A stretch of DNA of 64,000 nucleotides from Phaeophleospora eucalypticola. Its lineage: Eukaryota > Ascomycota > Dothideomycetes > Mycosphaerellales > Mycosphaerellaceae. A program made the translations under genes and the position numbers. Shown one piece after another: positions 30,384-41,610 of this stretch (position 1 is its first letter; every line of letters starts with the position of its first letter). Location: NCBI GenBank assembly GCA_022814565.1, contig JAKLNG010000002.1, positions 186,001 to 250,000 of the forward strand. The letters are read 5' to 3'. Under the pieces are notes generated by a model that was given only the letters and a program-made list of their open reading frames with translations, searched no databases and was not told the DNA's origin.

Positions 30384-31941
30384 TCAGGCGCCGATTGCCT
30401 GGTAGACGGCCGCTTCACACGCACCCCTGGACAGATGTGTGTTAGTCTGGGTGGTCCGCGGCAAGTAATGTGTAAGGCGGTGTGCGCGGAACTTACCACT
30501 GGCCCATCACGTTCATGTCTCCAAAAGGCATCACTTGGGAGGCAATCATGCCTATGGAAGACAATGTCAGCTCAATTTCTTGATGACAAGCAGATTCATT
30601 CGACTCACCAGCAACTCCCTTCTCTCTGTCGCACCACCAGAACAGGTTCGCAATGCCAGCCCACCAGGCGGTGTTCTTCCCACGACCCGTGGCACCCGGC
30701 TCTTGCGTAATCATAAAACTCAAGCCCCATCCTTGCGGCGGCTGGCCCTCCTGTGGATACAGCTCTGGAGCTGGGTTCGTCTGGTCCGGTTTGGCCGCCG
30801 GAATACCCACTCTCGCAAAGTCGGGAAGGTGTGGGATCTGTGGTGATACACGTGAGCCGATGCTTCCATCGTTGCACAAGCCTGCTTCGAGAGCACGGAA
30901 CGCTGCATCTGTCTTACCTGATTCTCAAACATAGCCTTGACGGTCTCTGGTTTCAAGATCTGTGCGCCGGTCGTAGGGCTCTTGCCATCGTTCAACAGCG
31001 CGGCGAGGACTTGGACATACTCTGATGGCTTAGCGTAAGCGCCAGCACCTCCGCTGTGAAAGATGTGCTTCTTCTCGTGCTCTGATTCGGCGATGATGGG
31101 TTCGCGATAGATGTGGTCTCGCTCCTCAGCTGCTTCGGATCCAGGCCAGCGTTGGTGCATGAATGCGAGATTCTTCTTCATCTCAGCTGTTGGGAACATG
31201 TTGATGTTCTTCAAGCCGAGTGGCTGCATGATATTCTTCTGGATCCAGTCATTGAGACCTGTGCCTGTCGCACGCTCTAGAACGATACCAGCCCAATCAA
31301 TGTTAATGCCATCTATGTGCAGAAGGAGACGTCAGTGATCGTTCCAGGATGCTTCACATGTGTAACTCACATTCCCACGTTGAGCCAGGCTGATTGACCA
31401 GTGGCATACGCAGAATGTCCTTGATGTCTGCATGAAACACGTCAAATCCAATTGGGCGTCCGTAGTCACGAAGCTTTGGGTTGAAGCTAGACTGCGTGAG
31501 AATGTGAGAACATTTCGTCTTTCGGGTTGCTTACAATTCATATCCAAAACCAGCAGTGTGAGACAACAGCATTCGAAGGGTGATATCCTGCTTCTTGTCC
31601 TCGAGGGTTCCATCGTCCTTCAGCACTTGCACCTTTTCCAATTCTGGGCAGAGCTTGTAGACTTGCTTGTGGTCATCAAGGCTCAAGATGCCTTGCTCAA
31701 CAGCCTGCATGCACGCCATTGTCGCCAAGAGCTTTGTGCAAGAGGCAATCCAGAATACGGTATCCATATCCATTGGCGCTCGATTGGCACCTAGACCTTT
31801 CTTTCCAGAAGCACTCGCTGCAATCTGCTGTCCCGTTTTGTCGACAGCGACAAAGACCAGGCCCGCGACTCCAGAGGACTTGTCGCCAGTGACAGAGTCC
31901 AAGCTCTTCTGCACTGCATCTTGTGCCTTTTGATTAACCAT
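30384..31941 (-). CDS. Beta-lactamase/transesterase fold enzyme (EstB/LovD-like)
   Basis: Six exons: 31941-31535, 31486-31371, 31312-30918, 30837-30609, 30551-30497, 30426-30384, giving 414 aa, very near the length of LovD-type acyltransferases. Motif 1 is SCTKLL (SxxK nucleophile and base) at about residue 67. Motif 2 is probably EYGINIDWAG, with the tyrosine placed as in class C beta-lactamase relatives. A late HSGGAGAYA and a C-terminal PQGWGLSF...GRGKNTAWWAG complete the fold. No signal peptide, so cytosolic or peroxisomal-unknown. Family members include esterases and acyltransferases of secondary metabolism. There is no polyketide synthase nearby, so a hydrolase/esterase role is more likely here. 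The exon phases add up to 415 codons including stop. Confidence 0.88.
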
Positions 31942-32457
31942 GATGGCGCTGTTTCCTCTACTTCAGAAAATTGTGTTGTTTTTGAAAATTCGTCTCAATG
32001 TCCGCTTGTCTGTTGGAATATCCCAGAGCATCAATTATAGGCCGTTGCTAGGTGGCATTCGGCATGTTTATGGCTTTGCTTTTCTGTCGCCGCCCCGCAC
32101 CTACATCAATGGTGCCCCGCTTGGAGACAAGGCGAGCTACCCTCACCTAGCGGCTCCTTTCCTCCGATGGAACCACCGAGCCCATCGGACTGATCAAAAG
32201 ATTTAGTCGTTCGTAGCTGTGTAGGGCAAGCTGGTCGAAGCACTTTTATGATGGCGGAGCAGTTTCGCAACATTCAAATGCAGCTTTCGACAACGTCAGC
32301 TTCTGCTTCAATCCAAAGCCACCGTGCAAACAGAGGGAGTGATGTCGCCGCTTCCAAGAAATGTTGTTCCGATATAGCTATATTCTTTTAGCCGACAGAA
32401 TACAAGTATGCTCCAAGAATGACTCTGCCATCATGTATGATTGTAGAGGCGTACAGA
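31942..32457. other. Intergenic, no gene seen
   Basis: 516 nt between two minus-strand genes: promoter of the beta-lactamase-fold gene and 3' flank of the phosphatase gene. Confidence 0.45.
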
Positions 32458-34091
32458 TTAGGATGAGAAACACTGATCCCACTTGCCATCGCTCATGGCA
32501 AAGCTCATGCTGTTAATGAACTTGCTGAGTGAGCAACGGCCAAGGCTGTCTCCACCGCACTGCGTGAGTGGCAGCACGCGGTCGTTAACGATCACACGGA
32601 CAAGCTCTTCTGGGCCTCCCAGGCAGACCATCTTCTCAAAGTACGCCCTGGCAGCGAATGGGACTGTGTATGCTGCACTGTATCCGTTTGCAGCTTGGGC
32701 TTCGGTAACGGTTGTGTTCGACAGAGGACCGGTCCCGTTGTAGAGGCCCATTGCAGAAAAGATCGCAGTCAGGTCATTATCGTGACTGAAGTCGGCATAG
32801 AGAACACGGCCAAGCGGGAAGGTGGATGGGTTGTCGTCCAACGTGTGATTCGTTGATGTTTCATCGTCGACGTGCTTGTTGGTCATACGTGCGATGAGTT
32901 CGTTGGTGAAGCCCACTCCTTGCGTGGGACCAAGCGGGTTGCCATAGCTGTATCCATAGTACTTGTTAAGAGTCTCGTAGTAGTTGTACTGGTGCCACTC
33001 TTGCTCGGTAAAGAGAGCGCAGAACGGAGAGACCGCGCCGTCTGGAGATCCCACAGTATTGAAAGGGCACAGATCCATCATGTAGATGACTTCTGTGGTG
33101 GTAAGGTTCGCTCCTGCGAGGTCGTTATTGAGCCTCTTCTGGATCGCAGGGACGAAAACGCTCGCCCATGTCTTCTGTGCACTGTCTGCGATTTTGCTAT
33201 CTGGGCCATTCTCGAAAGTCGTGCAAAGATCGTGGTTCAGAGTGTTGTTTTGACCGGTCTCTTCAGGAATCACCAAAATTGGATATGGGTACGCAGGGTC
33301 GAAGCCGAAGTGGAATCGATCGGCCTGTCTTGCATTATGGAAGCCCTGAGTGAAGTTCTGAGCAGACTCGACAACGCGGTCTTGGCCAGAAGATCGAACG
33401 AAGGGGGTCAAAACACTGGCCAGCTTCTGATAGCGCTGGTAGAACTTGACGCCGGAGTTGATCATTTCTTGTTGGCCGAACGTGCTGAGCTGGTCTGCTC
33501 CCAGAGTGTACTGGTAGTTCTGCAGGAACGCATACTTTCCAGGATAGCTCTTCACGTTCTTATGGATCTTCTGAATAGTGGCATTGTATGCAGTCGTCTT
33601 GGAAGCTGTAGGGTCGCGAGCACCATGGCGGGACAAGACCTGAGCAAATGTGACTGTGCACTGCGGTGGTACGGCGTTTGATATCGCAGAGTCCACACTG
33701 AAAAACGGACTGTACTGGCCCCTGATGGATTTGGTCAGTCACTCGAAATGCAGACCAAGACTTGGTCGAGTATACCAAAAATGTGAGATCTCAGGCTGAC
33801 ATTGGTATCCCTTGTCGACTGAGTCGCAAGAAGAGCTGCCACTGCTGGACTGGGCAACGGTCCTGTATTGTCCCATCAGTATGCGTGGCGAACAGATGTG
33901 GGGCAAGTGATCGCTCACCCAGACACCAATATACCGACTGCGATCGCTGCGGATATCATTATGAGTATGAGCAATGTTGTCTTTTCTGTCCAACGTGAGG
34001 ACTGAAGCGAATCGTCCGAGCCATGCTGCCGGTCGAGACGAGCATACTTATGTCTTGAAGACCTCCGGGTCGGCGACCCAAAAAATTCCAT
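32458..34091 (-). CDS. Histidine acid phosphatase / phytase-type enzyme with N-terminal membrane anchor
   Basis: Three exons (34091-33919, 33862-33776, 33721-32458), with introns GTGAGC..TACAG and GTATAC..ATCAG, give 507 aa. The start is the ATG at 34091 (MEFFGSP). Residues about 38-58 (TLLILIMISAAIAVGILVSG) follow a basic N-terminus and look like a signal anchor, not a cleavable signal. The luminal part opens with CDSVDKGYQCQPEISHFWGQYSPFF, typical of fungal phytases. The catalytic LSRHGARDP (RHGxRxP) is at about residue 120 and the proton-donor motif is FSHDNDL. Many N-glycosylation sequons and paired cysteines fit an extracellular enzyme that releases phosphate from phytate or phosphomonoesters. 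Most secreted phytases have a cleavable signal, so the anchor is unusual. Confidence 0.92.
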
Positions 34092-34607
34092 GGGGCTTGC
34101 CACGTTTCTTGTCTATACTCACGCACCGGCACTGCAGACGCATTAGCCTCACCACCATCCTCTACACGTGCATGTACAGGGCGGCCGAGAGCGCGGGCTA
34201 GTGTGCTGTCCTGGCAAGGCAAGCGACGGCAACGGCCAGCCAGCAATGCTCTCGATGCAGCGAAACCGGTCGTACGAACTGGTGAGCCGAGTATGCAGGC
34301 GAGGCGTGGGCGTGAATGGTGGAAAGTGATAGTGTGGGAGATGATGGTCGAGACGATATCGGGTCGAGGTGGTGTTTCTCGCGCACGGACGCCCCTCAGC
34401 CACTCAGGGAAGCGCAATGGCCACGTGCTCTGTGGCCTGTGAAAGTGGGAGGAACATCTTTCTCCTCAGCAACATCTCCGTCATCGTCATTCTATCCACG
34501 GATCGAAGTCACATCCGTCGAGGTAATCAGCAATCCGCTCGCCAGCGAATAATGCCGCATCCGTGGGATAACCTTGATACCGAGTCCCTCACAGCAAACA
34601 GCCAAAT
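34092..34607. other. Intergenic, no gene seen
   Basis: 516 nt between the stop of the alpha/beta hydrolase gene and the start of the phosphatase gene. Nothing recognised. Confidence 0.45.
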
Positions 34608-35874
34608 CTACGTCTGGACGCCCGTTGCCTGTGTATGAAGCCGTATGATGTCTTCAAACACCGCCCTCACAGCACCCTTCTTCAGGTCCAGAAGAACAGT
34701 CTCATGATTTGACCTCGGCCACTCCTTGCTGTCAACATCCACCGCATCCGCCACTCCCTCTTGCCTCCAGCACTGCTCGAAATACTTCTGGCCCTCCTTC
34801 CCGATCATCATGTCGCTCTCCGCGAAGTGCAGCCTTACCTTCAACTTCACTGCTGCACCGTCCGCATTGATGCGATTTCTCTCAGTCCCTGCAAATGTCC
34901 TCACGAAAGCCATATAATCTTCACAGTCACCCCAGCTCCCCGGACCAAGCTTCTTGACGCACAGTCTCGCTTCGTCATTGGCGCCAGACATGTCCTCAGA
35001 GAATGCATACTTGGTTGAGAGCTTGTCGATTTCATCCATTGTCTTCTTGTCGACGCTGTATTTCTCCTGTGCGTCCTCGTCTGAGTCTTCTGTGGTGCTG
35101 GCAGCTCCGGGTTGTCCTTGGAACATCTCGGTCATGGAGGAGATGACGCCGCCTGACCACGAGCTGGCTGGCATCACGCTTTGATTGATGAAAGAAGTGA
35201 GGTTGCTCCAGTACGAGAATGCTCCCGAGGGGAGCTTGGATACAGCGTTCATCAGTCCGACGTTGGAGCAGGCCTGATCAACCCATGGCCCTAGCAGACT
35301 TGCGTGAGTGTCGTTTGATTTGGCACAGTCGGTGATAGAGCTTACCCAGCATCGCCACATATGGCATCTTCGGGTTTAGTATGCTTCGCAGCCGTGATAA
35401 AGTATTCAATGTATAAATCGTTCCAGCACTGTGCGACATGATGGACACATGCTTCTTCACACCTAAATGCTCCAGAAGCAGTGGCACGGTCTCAAGCCAG
35501 ACACTCAGCCTCTGCTCGCCTTTCACAGGCATTGATCCACCCAGCGCTGGCCTGACGATCCACCTATTAGTCAAGATATCAGAGTCTTCCACGTGCGATA
35601 TGGCTCACCGATCGACACATATGACTCTCACTCCAATCTCACAAGCCAGCTTATCAAATGCAAGACAAAGATATCTCGTTCCAAACATCGGTCCAATGAA
35701 CAAAATAGCAGGGAGTGACTCGTCTCCAAAGTTGCTCGTTATCGAGAACGTGACTCGCAATTTCTCATGACCGCTGGTTTCTGGAAGCCATATCCTTTGG
35801 TGGAGATTTCGCTGAGCGAGCATGCGGGTGGCTTGATCGAAAGGTGTCATGCTGTGATCTCTGCCGTCTGCCAT
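34608..35874 (-). CDS. Alpha/beta hydrolase family protein
   Basis: Three exons (35874-35609, 35551-35346, 35290-34608), with introns GTGAGC..GTCAG and GTAAGC..GCTAG, give 384 aa. The N-terminal half has the fold's first strand PAILFIGPMFGTRYLCLAF and RVICVDRPALGGS, then HVSIMSHSAGTIYTLNTL, where SHSAG is the nucleophile elbow (S in place of the first G of GxSxG). A cap domain with a DSDEDAQEK acidic stretch is inserted. The late segment VRLHFAESDMMIG gives a plausible acid, and WPRSNHETVLLDL the histidine. No signal peptide. It resembles fungal alpha/beta hydrolases of unknown substrate. It is the third same-strand hydrolase in a row. Confidence 0.82.
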
Positions 35875-36358
35875 CTTTCTAGTAGCAATGAAATCCGTCT
35901 TGGAAATAGAGGGAGAATGTAAGTCGTCTTCTCAGCTGAGCTACCGGCTTTGATTGTTGTCGGAGAGATTCGACGCAGTCTCAGCCGCGCAGCGCGGCAA
36001 ACTTGAACTCAGATTCAACTCCTTTCGGAACAAAATCCCTCCGCTTCTTCTTATGAGGTTCGATAACTCTGGAGTTCATAAAGAATCAACGCTCTCATTT
36101 AGAAATTCAGACCTCATTGTACAGGCCTCTATCGTTGGGTTCAACGCTCTACGGCACCCCCTGAAACCACGATTACACTTTGCTCGATGCGGTGCCTGCC
36201 TCTTCTTTGACAGAATTGCTGAACTCGATCAGAATCAACGCTTCTTCGACCAAAATCCGACGATATCGTCCAACATGCTCGACATCTCCACGCTCTCCGC
36301 AGCTTTCTGTTGCAATGAATTATATAAATTATTTTGCAGCCCTGTCTCTCATCAAATC
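35875..36358. other. Intergenic region between alpha/beta hydrolase and tRNA-Arg
   Basis: 484 nt. The promoter of the minus-strand hydrolase and the 5' flank of the tRNA lie here. No other gene seen. Confidence 0.45.
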
Positions 36359-36481
36359 GGCCACGTGGCCCAATGGCAAGGCGCTTGACTACGATATTCA
36401 GGGAAAACACGATTCTTCCATAGGAATCGAACCTGACAACGCGGAATCAAGAGATTGCAGGTTCGATCCCTGCCGTGGTCA
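36359..36481 (+). tRNA. tRNA-Arg(ACG) with a 51-nt intron
   Basis: The 7-bp acceptor stem GGCCACG pairs with CGTGGTC (one G-T pair) and the discriminator is A36481. The D stem GCC/GGC encloses CAATGGCAA. The anticodon stem CTTGA (36384-36388) pairs with TCAAG (36447-36451); the loop reads C-T-A-C-G-A then A, so the anticodon is ACG at 36391-36393. A 51-nt intron (36395-36445) sits in the canonical place after position 37. The T arm is GCAGG-TTCGATC-CCTGC, which also gives a perfect B box. The intron itself can fold: TCAGG/CCTGA and CGATTC/GAATCG form a stacked hairpin. Confidence 0.93.
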
Positions 36482-37736
36482 CAAATTTTGATTTTTGTCG
36501 ATTTTTTGAGCTATTTTATAGCCCAAGAGAGCGTTGCGTTGTTGAGAAATGTCCAGGAGAAGATAATATTTTTTGTGAAGCCTGAAGTCGGTGGCGCGGA
36601 TGTACCCGCGCGTTATGCCAAATTGGGAAGGCGTGGCAAGGGGCTTCCTCCCAGGACAACACCTCGCTCTTCCCGTTCTTCATCACCAGAATATCTTTGC
36701 GTTCTTGCGTTGCATTGCATTGAAGACATCTCGCAGCAGCTTCGCTTGTGCCGCTCACGTTGTACATCCCATTGCTCATTCCACCACTCGGAGGGGTTGG
36801 CTCCGATGAGATCCCTTCGGAAATCCAGCACTCATAACATGAAAGTGAAAAGAAGCATTGCAAGGAACGATGGATAACAATTGATTCAAAATACCTACAG
36901 CTCAATGATATGGTCTATCTTTCACGCTCGCTCACAATCTCGATGTTGGACTTTCACAAACCGCTCCCAGTCTCGCAGCCTCTACTATCGGGGTATGTAC
37001 GGACTATCCCACCGAAAGTAACCGACAAGGAATTTGAATTCGAAGAGGTGCGACTGCCATTTGCCCTTATAGCACACTGGATTTCCTCTGCTTGTATGTG
37101 TATCTAGTATCAGACTGACTGAAGCAGCTCAGATATTCTTTTAGTGTAAAGGACAGTACTCCGCTAGGAAGCTCGTCATCATACCAGAAGTACGCATTGT
37201 ACAACTTGTCATGGATCTCTGGATATCGCGCGAGGCGACATGCAGTTTACTCCCGGAAAGGATTTGCATCGTCTGTGCAGCTTTGCGATCACTTGACCCC
37301 CTGACCGAACTCGAGACTTTGGAGACATCTCCAACTGCGCGCGACATGCGACATGATCTCCCAAAAGGGGCGCAAGATCTGCGCAATCTTGTAGGTGTTC
37401 GATATACTGACCGACCTTCCGCCTTTGGAGATGCGTTGCGCCTGCACTTCTATTTCGCGGCGGTGCATTCCTGGCACTTGGTGCGCCTGCAAGATGCGGC
37501 CGAGACATCGCAAAGGATTACTCGGGACGTAGACGATGGGTTCTGGTCGCTGCAATGTTTGGAAGGAGTAGTGCAATGTTCGGAGCAGCTGTAGAACTTT
37601 TGAGGTTGTCGTGGAAGCCAAGCGAAACTTCGTTTGCATGTGAACATCAAAGCGCGGAAAGGTTTCCCGGCCAGCGCCGGCCCATGCACTGCCTCGTTTG
37701 TGCATTTTTGCTTCTGATACTTCTCCTTTTCTTTAG
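36482..37736. other. Intergenic; probably hides the first exon of the next gene
   Basis: 1.25 kb. The T-rich stretch ending CTTTTCTTTAG at 37726-37736 looks like a strong 3' splice site, so at least one upstream exon of the 37.7 kb gene should lie here. I could not decide which ATG and donor are used. Confidence 0.4.
36486..36507 (+). terminator. RNA polymerase III T-run terminator of the tRNA
   Basis: Three successive T runs (4, 5 and 6 Ts) begin five nt after the mature tRNA 3' end, the usual Pol III termination signal with back-up runs. Confidence 0.8.
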
Positions 37737-38947
37737 CTTTTCCAAAAAAACCCTCGCTCGCACCTACGACAATAGACGCAGCTCCAGGTCCAACTTCCTC
37801 GCTGCATCCCGGATCCCGAACTCCTAGCCCCTGGTTGCCCACGGCTCCAGGTGGTCGCAACACCTCTGCGCCTTGGGGCACTGGTAAGTGGGCGGGCGCA
37901 GGTGAGCGGGAGTTGATCCAGGCCTGCAAGCGACGCGGCATCCACCACGTCGGAAACGTCAGCGATCTACTCGCCACTCTGGACCAGTACGCCAGAGACG
38001 AACCCGACCTCGAGCAAGGACACGCAGCTGCGGAAGCTGCTGCATCAAACGCGCTTAATCAAGGAGGCGACAGAGCAGAGAAGATTGCTAGCACCATCAT
38101 GAACTCCACGCAAGTCCATCACATTACCGCGGAGTGTGCAAAACTCCTCAGCATTCCAGACTCCTACTCAGCCACCCCTGCATCCGACCAAATACTGACA
38201 GATGCCTTGTCCGGAGCACTCAGCTTGGTTCAAGGCCTGCTGAGAGCCGCTGATGCAGTGGGAAAGCTACAAGGAAATTCGAAGGCGGAGAACATACAAC
38301 TCTTGATTGAGAAGCTGCAGTGCGATCCAGGTAAGACCAGTTGCAAACCTCTATCTCAGATACCGTACTGAACATCTCTAGACCTCTCTCCCACACCCGA
38401 GACAGCATTACTCTTCAAGATCTTCGAAATACCCCTCCGCTCTGGCATCGATCCCGATAATCCACAAAGCCGCCAGGACACTCCACCCAGCGCTAGTGGC
38501 AAGGACAAGGAGCGCCCGACGGAGATAATCCCCGGTCTCTCGCACAACATCATGATCATCAGGTCGATGCTTTGGAACTGGATGGGTCGGTACGAGGCCC
38601 GCCAGCTTCCCGGTGCTGACGACAAGCCAGCCTTCAAAGCCGCACCTCTGCAGGGCAACAAGAGCACTCTCGGGGTTCCACGCAAGGGTAAGGGCCCTAT
38701 CACCGGATGGGCCTACATGGACTTTACCGAGGCGGAAATGAGGTACGCTCTGGGCGAAGACTGGGAGCCGGATTCGGAGGAGGAAGAAATTGAGGATGAG
38801 GACGATGAAGACGACGATGCCGACGAGGATGATGACGATGAGGAGAGCGAGGGAGACAACCAGATCAAGCCTGCAGCTCGTGGGACAGATGAGCGCTCAA
38901 CTTTTCTACTGAGGAAGATCAATGACTTGAAGCGAGGACGAGACTGA
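37737..38947 (+). CDS. Conserved-looking protein of unknown function with acidic tail; 5' end unresolved
   Basis: Two visible exons (about 37737-38330 and 38382-38947), with donor GTAAGA and acceptor TCTAG. The reading frame is open from 37718, has no ATG near its start, and is preceded by a good acceptor at 37736, so the true start is in an unseen upstream exon. The protein begins with a Pro/Ser/Thr-rich stretch, continues with a helical region (GERELIQACKRRGI, VSDLLATLDQYA, ITDALSGALS-like helices) and LRSGIDPDNPQSRQD, then PITGWAYMDFTEAEMRYALG, a run of about 35 mainly D/E residues, and a basic end (KINDLKRGRD). I do not recognise a family. A poly-acidic tail of this kind is common in nuclear or chromatin-associated proteins, which is only a suggestion. 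Confidence 0.65.
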
Positions 38948-39264
38948 GAGACAAGAGTGAAAGAATCTCAATCGAAGTCCACAGGAGGTGTAAATTTCCA
39001 TTCCACAGCGCTCAGCACCGTCTCTCTATATCAACCCCAAAGATCCCATCGATGATTGAGTTGACACTATTCCGATCCCATTCCCATCTGTCGTTACATC
39101 GTCAAACATCTCAAAAGATAAAAGCCCAATTTTGATCCCTCCGACACGCATGTCTGGCAGGGCTTGGTGGTGGTATCATGCAAAAGTGAATCAAGTCCAA
39201 GCACACGATTACAAGTACAAGGCCGACAAAGCAAAAGGCCTTACAAGAAAGCGACAAGATGCAT
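38948..39264. other. Convergent intergenic region
   Basis: 317 nt between two converging stop codons; 3' UTRs only, as far as can be seen. Confidence 0.45.
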
Positions 39265-41227
39265 TTACTGCATCAAGCGCTCGAGCTCCTCGTCGGTCTC
39301 GGCGACCCACGGGCCCTTCTCTTCTTCAGTGGCGTTCAAGAACCCTTCGGCTCTGCGGAGGGTTTGGACGTCGAGGTCTGTGACCCACGCGCGCTCCTCA
39401 CCTGGGAGCGGGATGCGGACTTCGTAGTCGGCGTCCATCATCATGTCGTCTTTCGCAAGGCTGTTGAAAATGTTAATACAGTGTAGGTCAGATGGAATGA
39501 CTGTGAAACTTACCGACGCTGACCATCGTATACACAGAGGACGCGCTTCTTCATCCTCATCTTGTCGGCGGAGGCACCCCAGGAGAGAGGGTAGTTCTTT
39601 CTCCTCTTGGAGCCCTTGCCGGCGGCAGAGAGCGGCACGCCGTTCTTGGAATGAGTCAGGCCCTTCTTGCTCAGCTTAGTGATGGCGCCGTTGTTGGAGA
39701 TGCGGGAACCATCTTTGCGTCCCTTCTTCGACTTGCGGCTGCCATAGGTGCCATCGTTGGCATCCTCCTCATCCATGTCATCGTCATCCTCAGCATCGTC
39801 ATCCTCGTCGAAAGAGGTAGGCGCATTGTAGTCGACGTTGGTAGGGAGCATGTGTTTCTCCATGGTGTCCTGGACTTCCTTGTCCTGAGCAACTTCAGTG
39901 AGGAGCTTCTCGTTGACAGCCTCGCTCGGGTCTGCCTGCTGCACCACACGTAGGACACAGTCGTCCAAGTGCTCGTAGAAGTCTTGTGCGCTGGCAAAGG
40001 TGTTGCCACAGGTTGAGCACATGCCAGAGACATCGCGGTTGGTAGGGAAGGGCCGCTTGCCGGCGGTCGATGGGCTCTTCCTTCGGGCATTTGGTGGGGT
40101 CTGTTCAACACCGTGCACCGAAGTCAAGTGCCTCTTGAAGACATCGGCGCGATTGAAGCTCTTCTCTGCGGCGCTTCCACTGCCAGGGCAGAAGCCGCAG
40201 ACCATGGTTCCCTTATAGTGGGTAAGGGTGTGCCTGTTCTTGTCGTACTTTCGAGCGAAGCCCTTGGTGTGGTATTCACAAGTAGGAATAGGGCACTTTT
40301 CGGGTCTCTCATTTTGGTGAGTGAGCATGTGAGCCTTCAAGTCCTTCACGTGTCTGCCGCAGGTTGCGATAGGGCACAGGCCTTTGTTGGAGTCCTCTGA
40401 AGAGTGCGAGTTTTGGCTGTGTCGCGAGTGTACTGAAGACATCGATGGGCGTCGGGAGGTGGGGCGCTGGGGGTATGGTTGCCATGATTGTTGCCTCATG
40501 TATGGCGAAGCTGAACCTCTTGGCTTGACGCTTTGAGGCCTAGGGCTGTGGGACATCCGTGCAGGGGAGGAGATTGAGGGGTATGGGAGGGTCTGAGGCT
40601 GCGCATCGGGGAATTGTGAGCCAGTGTATGGAGTAGGTGAAAATGGCTGCAACAAGGAAGGATCTAACAGACCAGTCAGCAATTGTTTGTGGACCTTGAA
40701 GAGGAAATAGCTGCAGACTCACCAACGCAACCCTTGTCGGTCACTGGAACGCTCTCAAAGTCGAAGCTGGACGTCGAGAACATGCCGTCGGACTGTTGAA
40801 CAATACCGGGGAACATGTGCGCATTCGACTGGTGACTCCACTCGTTGGTCTGGGGCTGCACGGATGGGGACCCCATTGCTGAGGAGATGGTGCTTTGCAC
40901 TGATGCGCCGGAATCTGAAACGCTGGAGAGCGCTGGAGGGTTTTGGTACTCAAAGGAGTTGGAGGCTGAGTTGGCAGGGCTGGGAGCTCGGAAGTTCTTG
41001 GATTGCTCTAGAGTCTGTTGTCCTAAGAAGTCGAAAGGCTCTGGCAGAGGCGCGTAGCTTTGCTGGTTTGGGTACGAGTCGAAAGTTGTTGAGCTCAGGT
41101 ATGATGGGTCCGCGTATGTGGATGAGGGGAGGTATGTCTGGTCTTGGTTCCACGCCTCAGGGTATGGGTAGAGGGTGAAGTCGTTGGAGGCCATAGTGTG
41201 GTGTGGATACTCTGCGAAGGTAGCCAT
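39265..41227 (-). CDS. C2H2 zinc-finger transcription regulator
   Basis: Three exons (41227-40723, 40663-39514, 39460-39265), with introns GTGAGT..GTTAG and GTAAGT..AACAG, give 616 aa from the ATG at 41227 (MATFAEYPHH). The first 270 residues are Ser/Pro/Gln/Tyr-rich, as in activation domains. Fingers follow: CPIATCGRHVKDLKAHMLTH, CPIPTCEYH...KNRHTLTH, a longer finger CGFCPGSG...KRHLTSVH, and an unusual CSTCGNTFASAQDFYEHLDDC that ends in Cys. After this come an acidic run (FDEDDDAEDDDDMDEEDAND) and a lysine/arginine-rich nuclear-localisation stretch (SRKSKKGRKDG, GKGSKRRKN). The last exon encodes a conserved-looking end (LAKDDMMMDADYEV...). The target genes are unknown. It has an exceptionally long upstream region. 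Confidence 0.88.
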
Positions 41228-41354
41228 GTCGAAGCTCACGACATGCAGACCGAAGCACGAATCGTCGTCTTTGTGGTTGATGTTCAGGTGGTGCGGCTCC
41301 AAGCTTGACGAAGGTCAGGATCGAGAGATCAAAAGATGCAACGACAGAGGGCAT
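41157..41354 (-). other. Upstream ORF overlapping the zinc-finger gene start
   Basis: An ATG at 41354, in another frame, opens a 65-codon frame that runs past the zinc-finger ATG at 41227 and stops at 41157. If the transcript starts upstream of 41354, ribosomes that initiate here would miss the main start. Whether the leader includes it is not known. Confidence 0.35.
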
Positions 41355-41610
41355 GAGAGGGTTTTGGGTGAGTGAGAGTACTCACGATTCGCAGAGGGCG
41401 GGATCCTTCTACGCTTTGTAAAGCAAAGCTAAAGGCGCCACGGATGAGTTGGTTCTGTCCGCAGTAGGCGAGCGGGCGTCACGAGAGCGGCTAGCTCCAA
41501 CAGTCCCGCAGACAGGAATGTGGCCGAGATGGAGGAGGGATCTGCAGGTGTGCTCGGGTTCCTGAGAAGCAGTGAAGCAGGCGACGATGGCGCAAGCTGG
41601 AGGACCGCGA

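Noticed and set aside
30384..31941. Statin-type biosynthetic cluster suggested by the LovD-like enzyme
   Set aside because: No synthase neighbours; LovD-like hydrolases are abundant and mostly unrelated to polyketides.
32872..33681. 269-codon plus-strand open frame inside the phosphatase gene
   Set aside because: It is exactly antisense to a well-supported coding exon and has no motifs; GC-rich coding strands often leave the complementary frame open.
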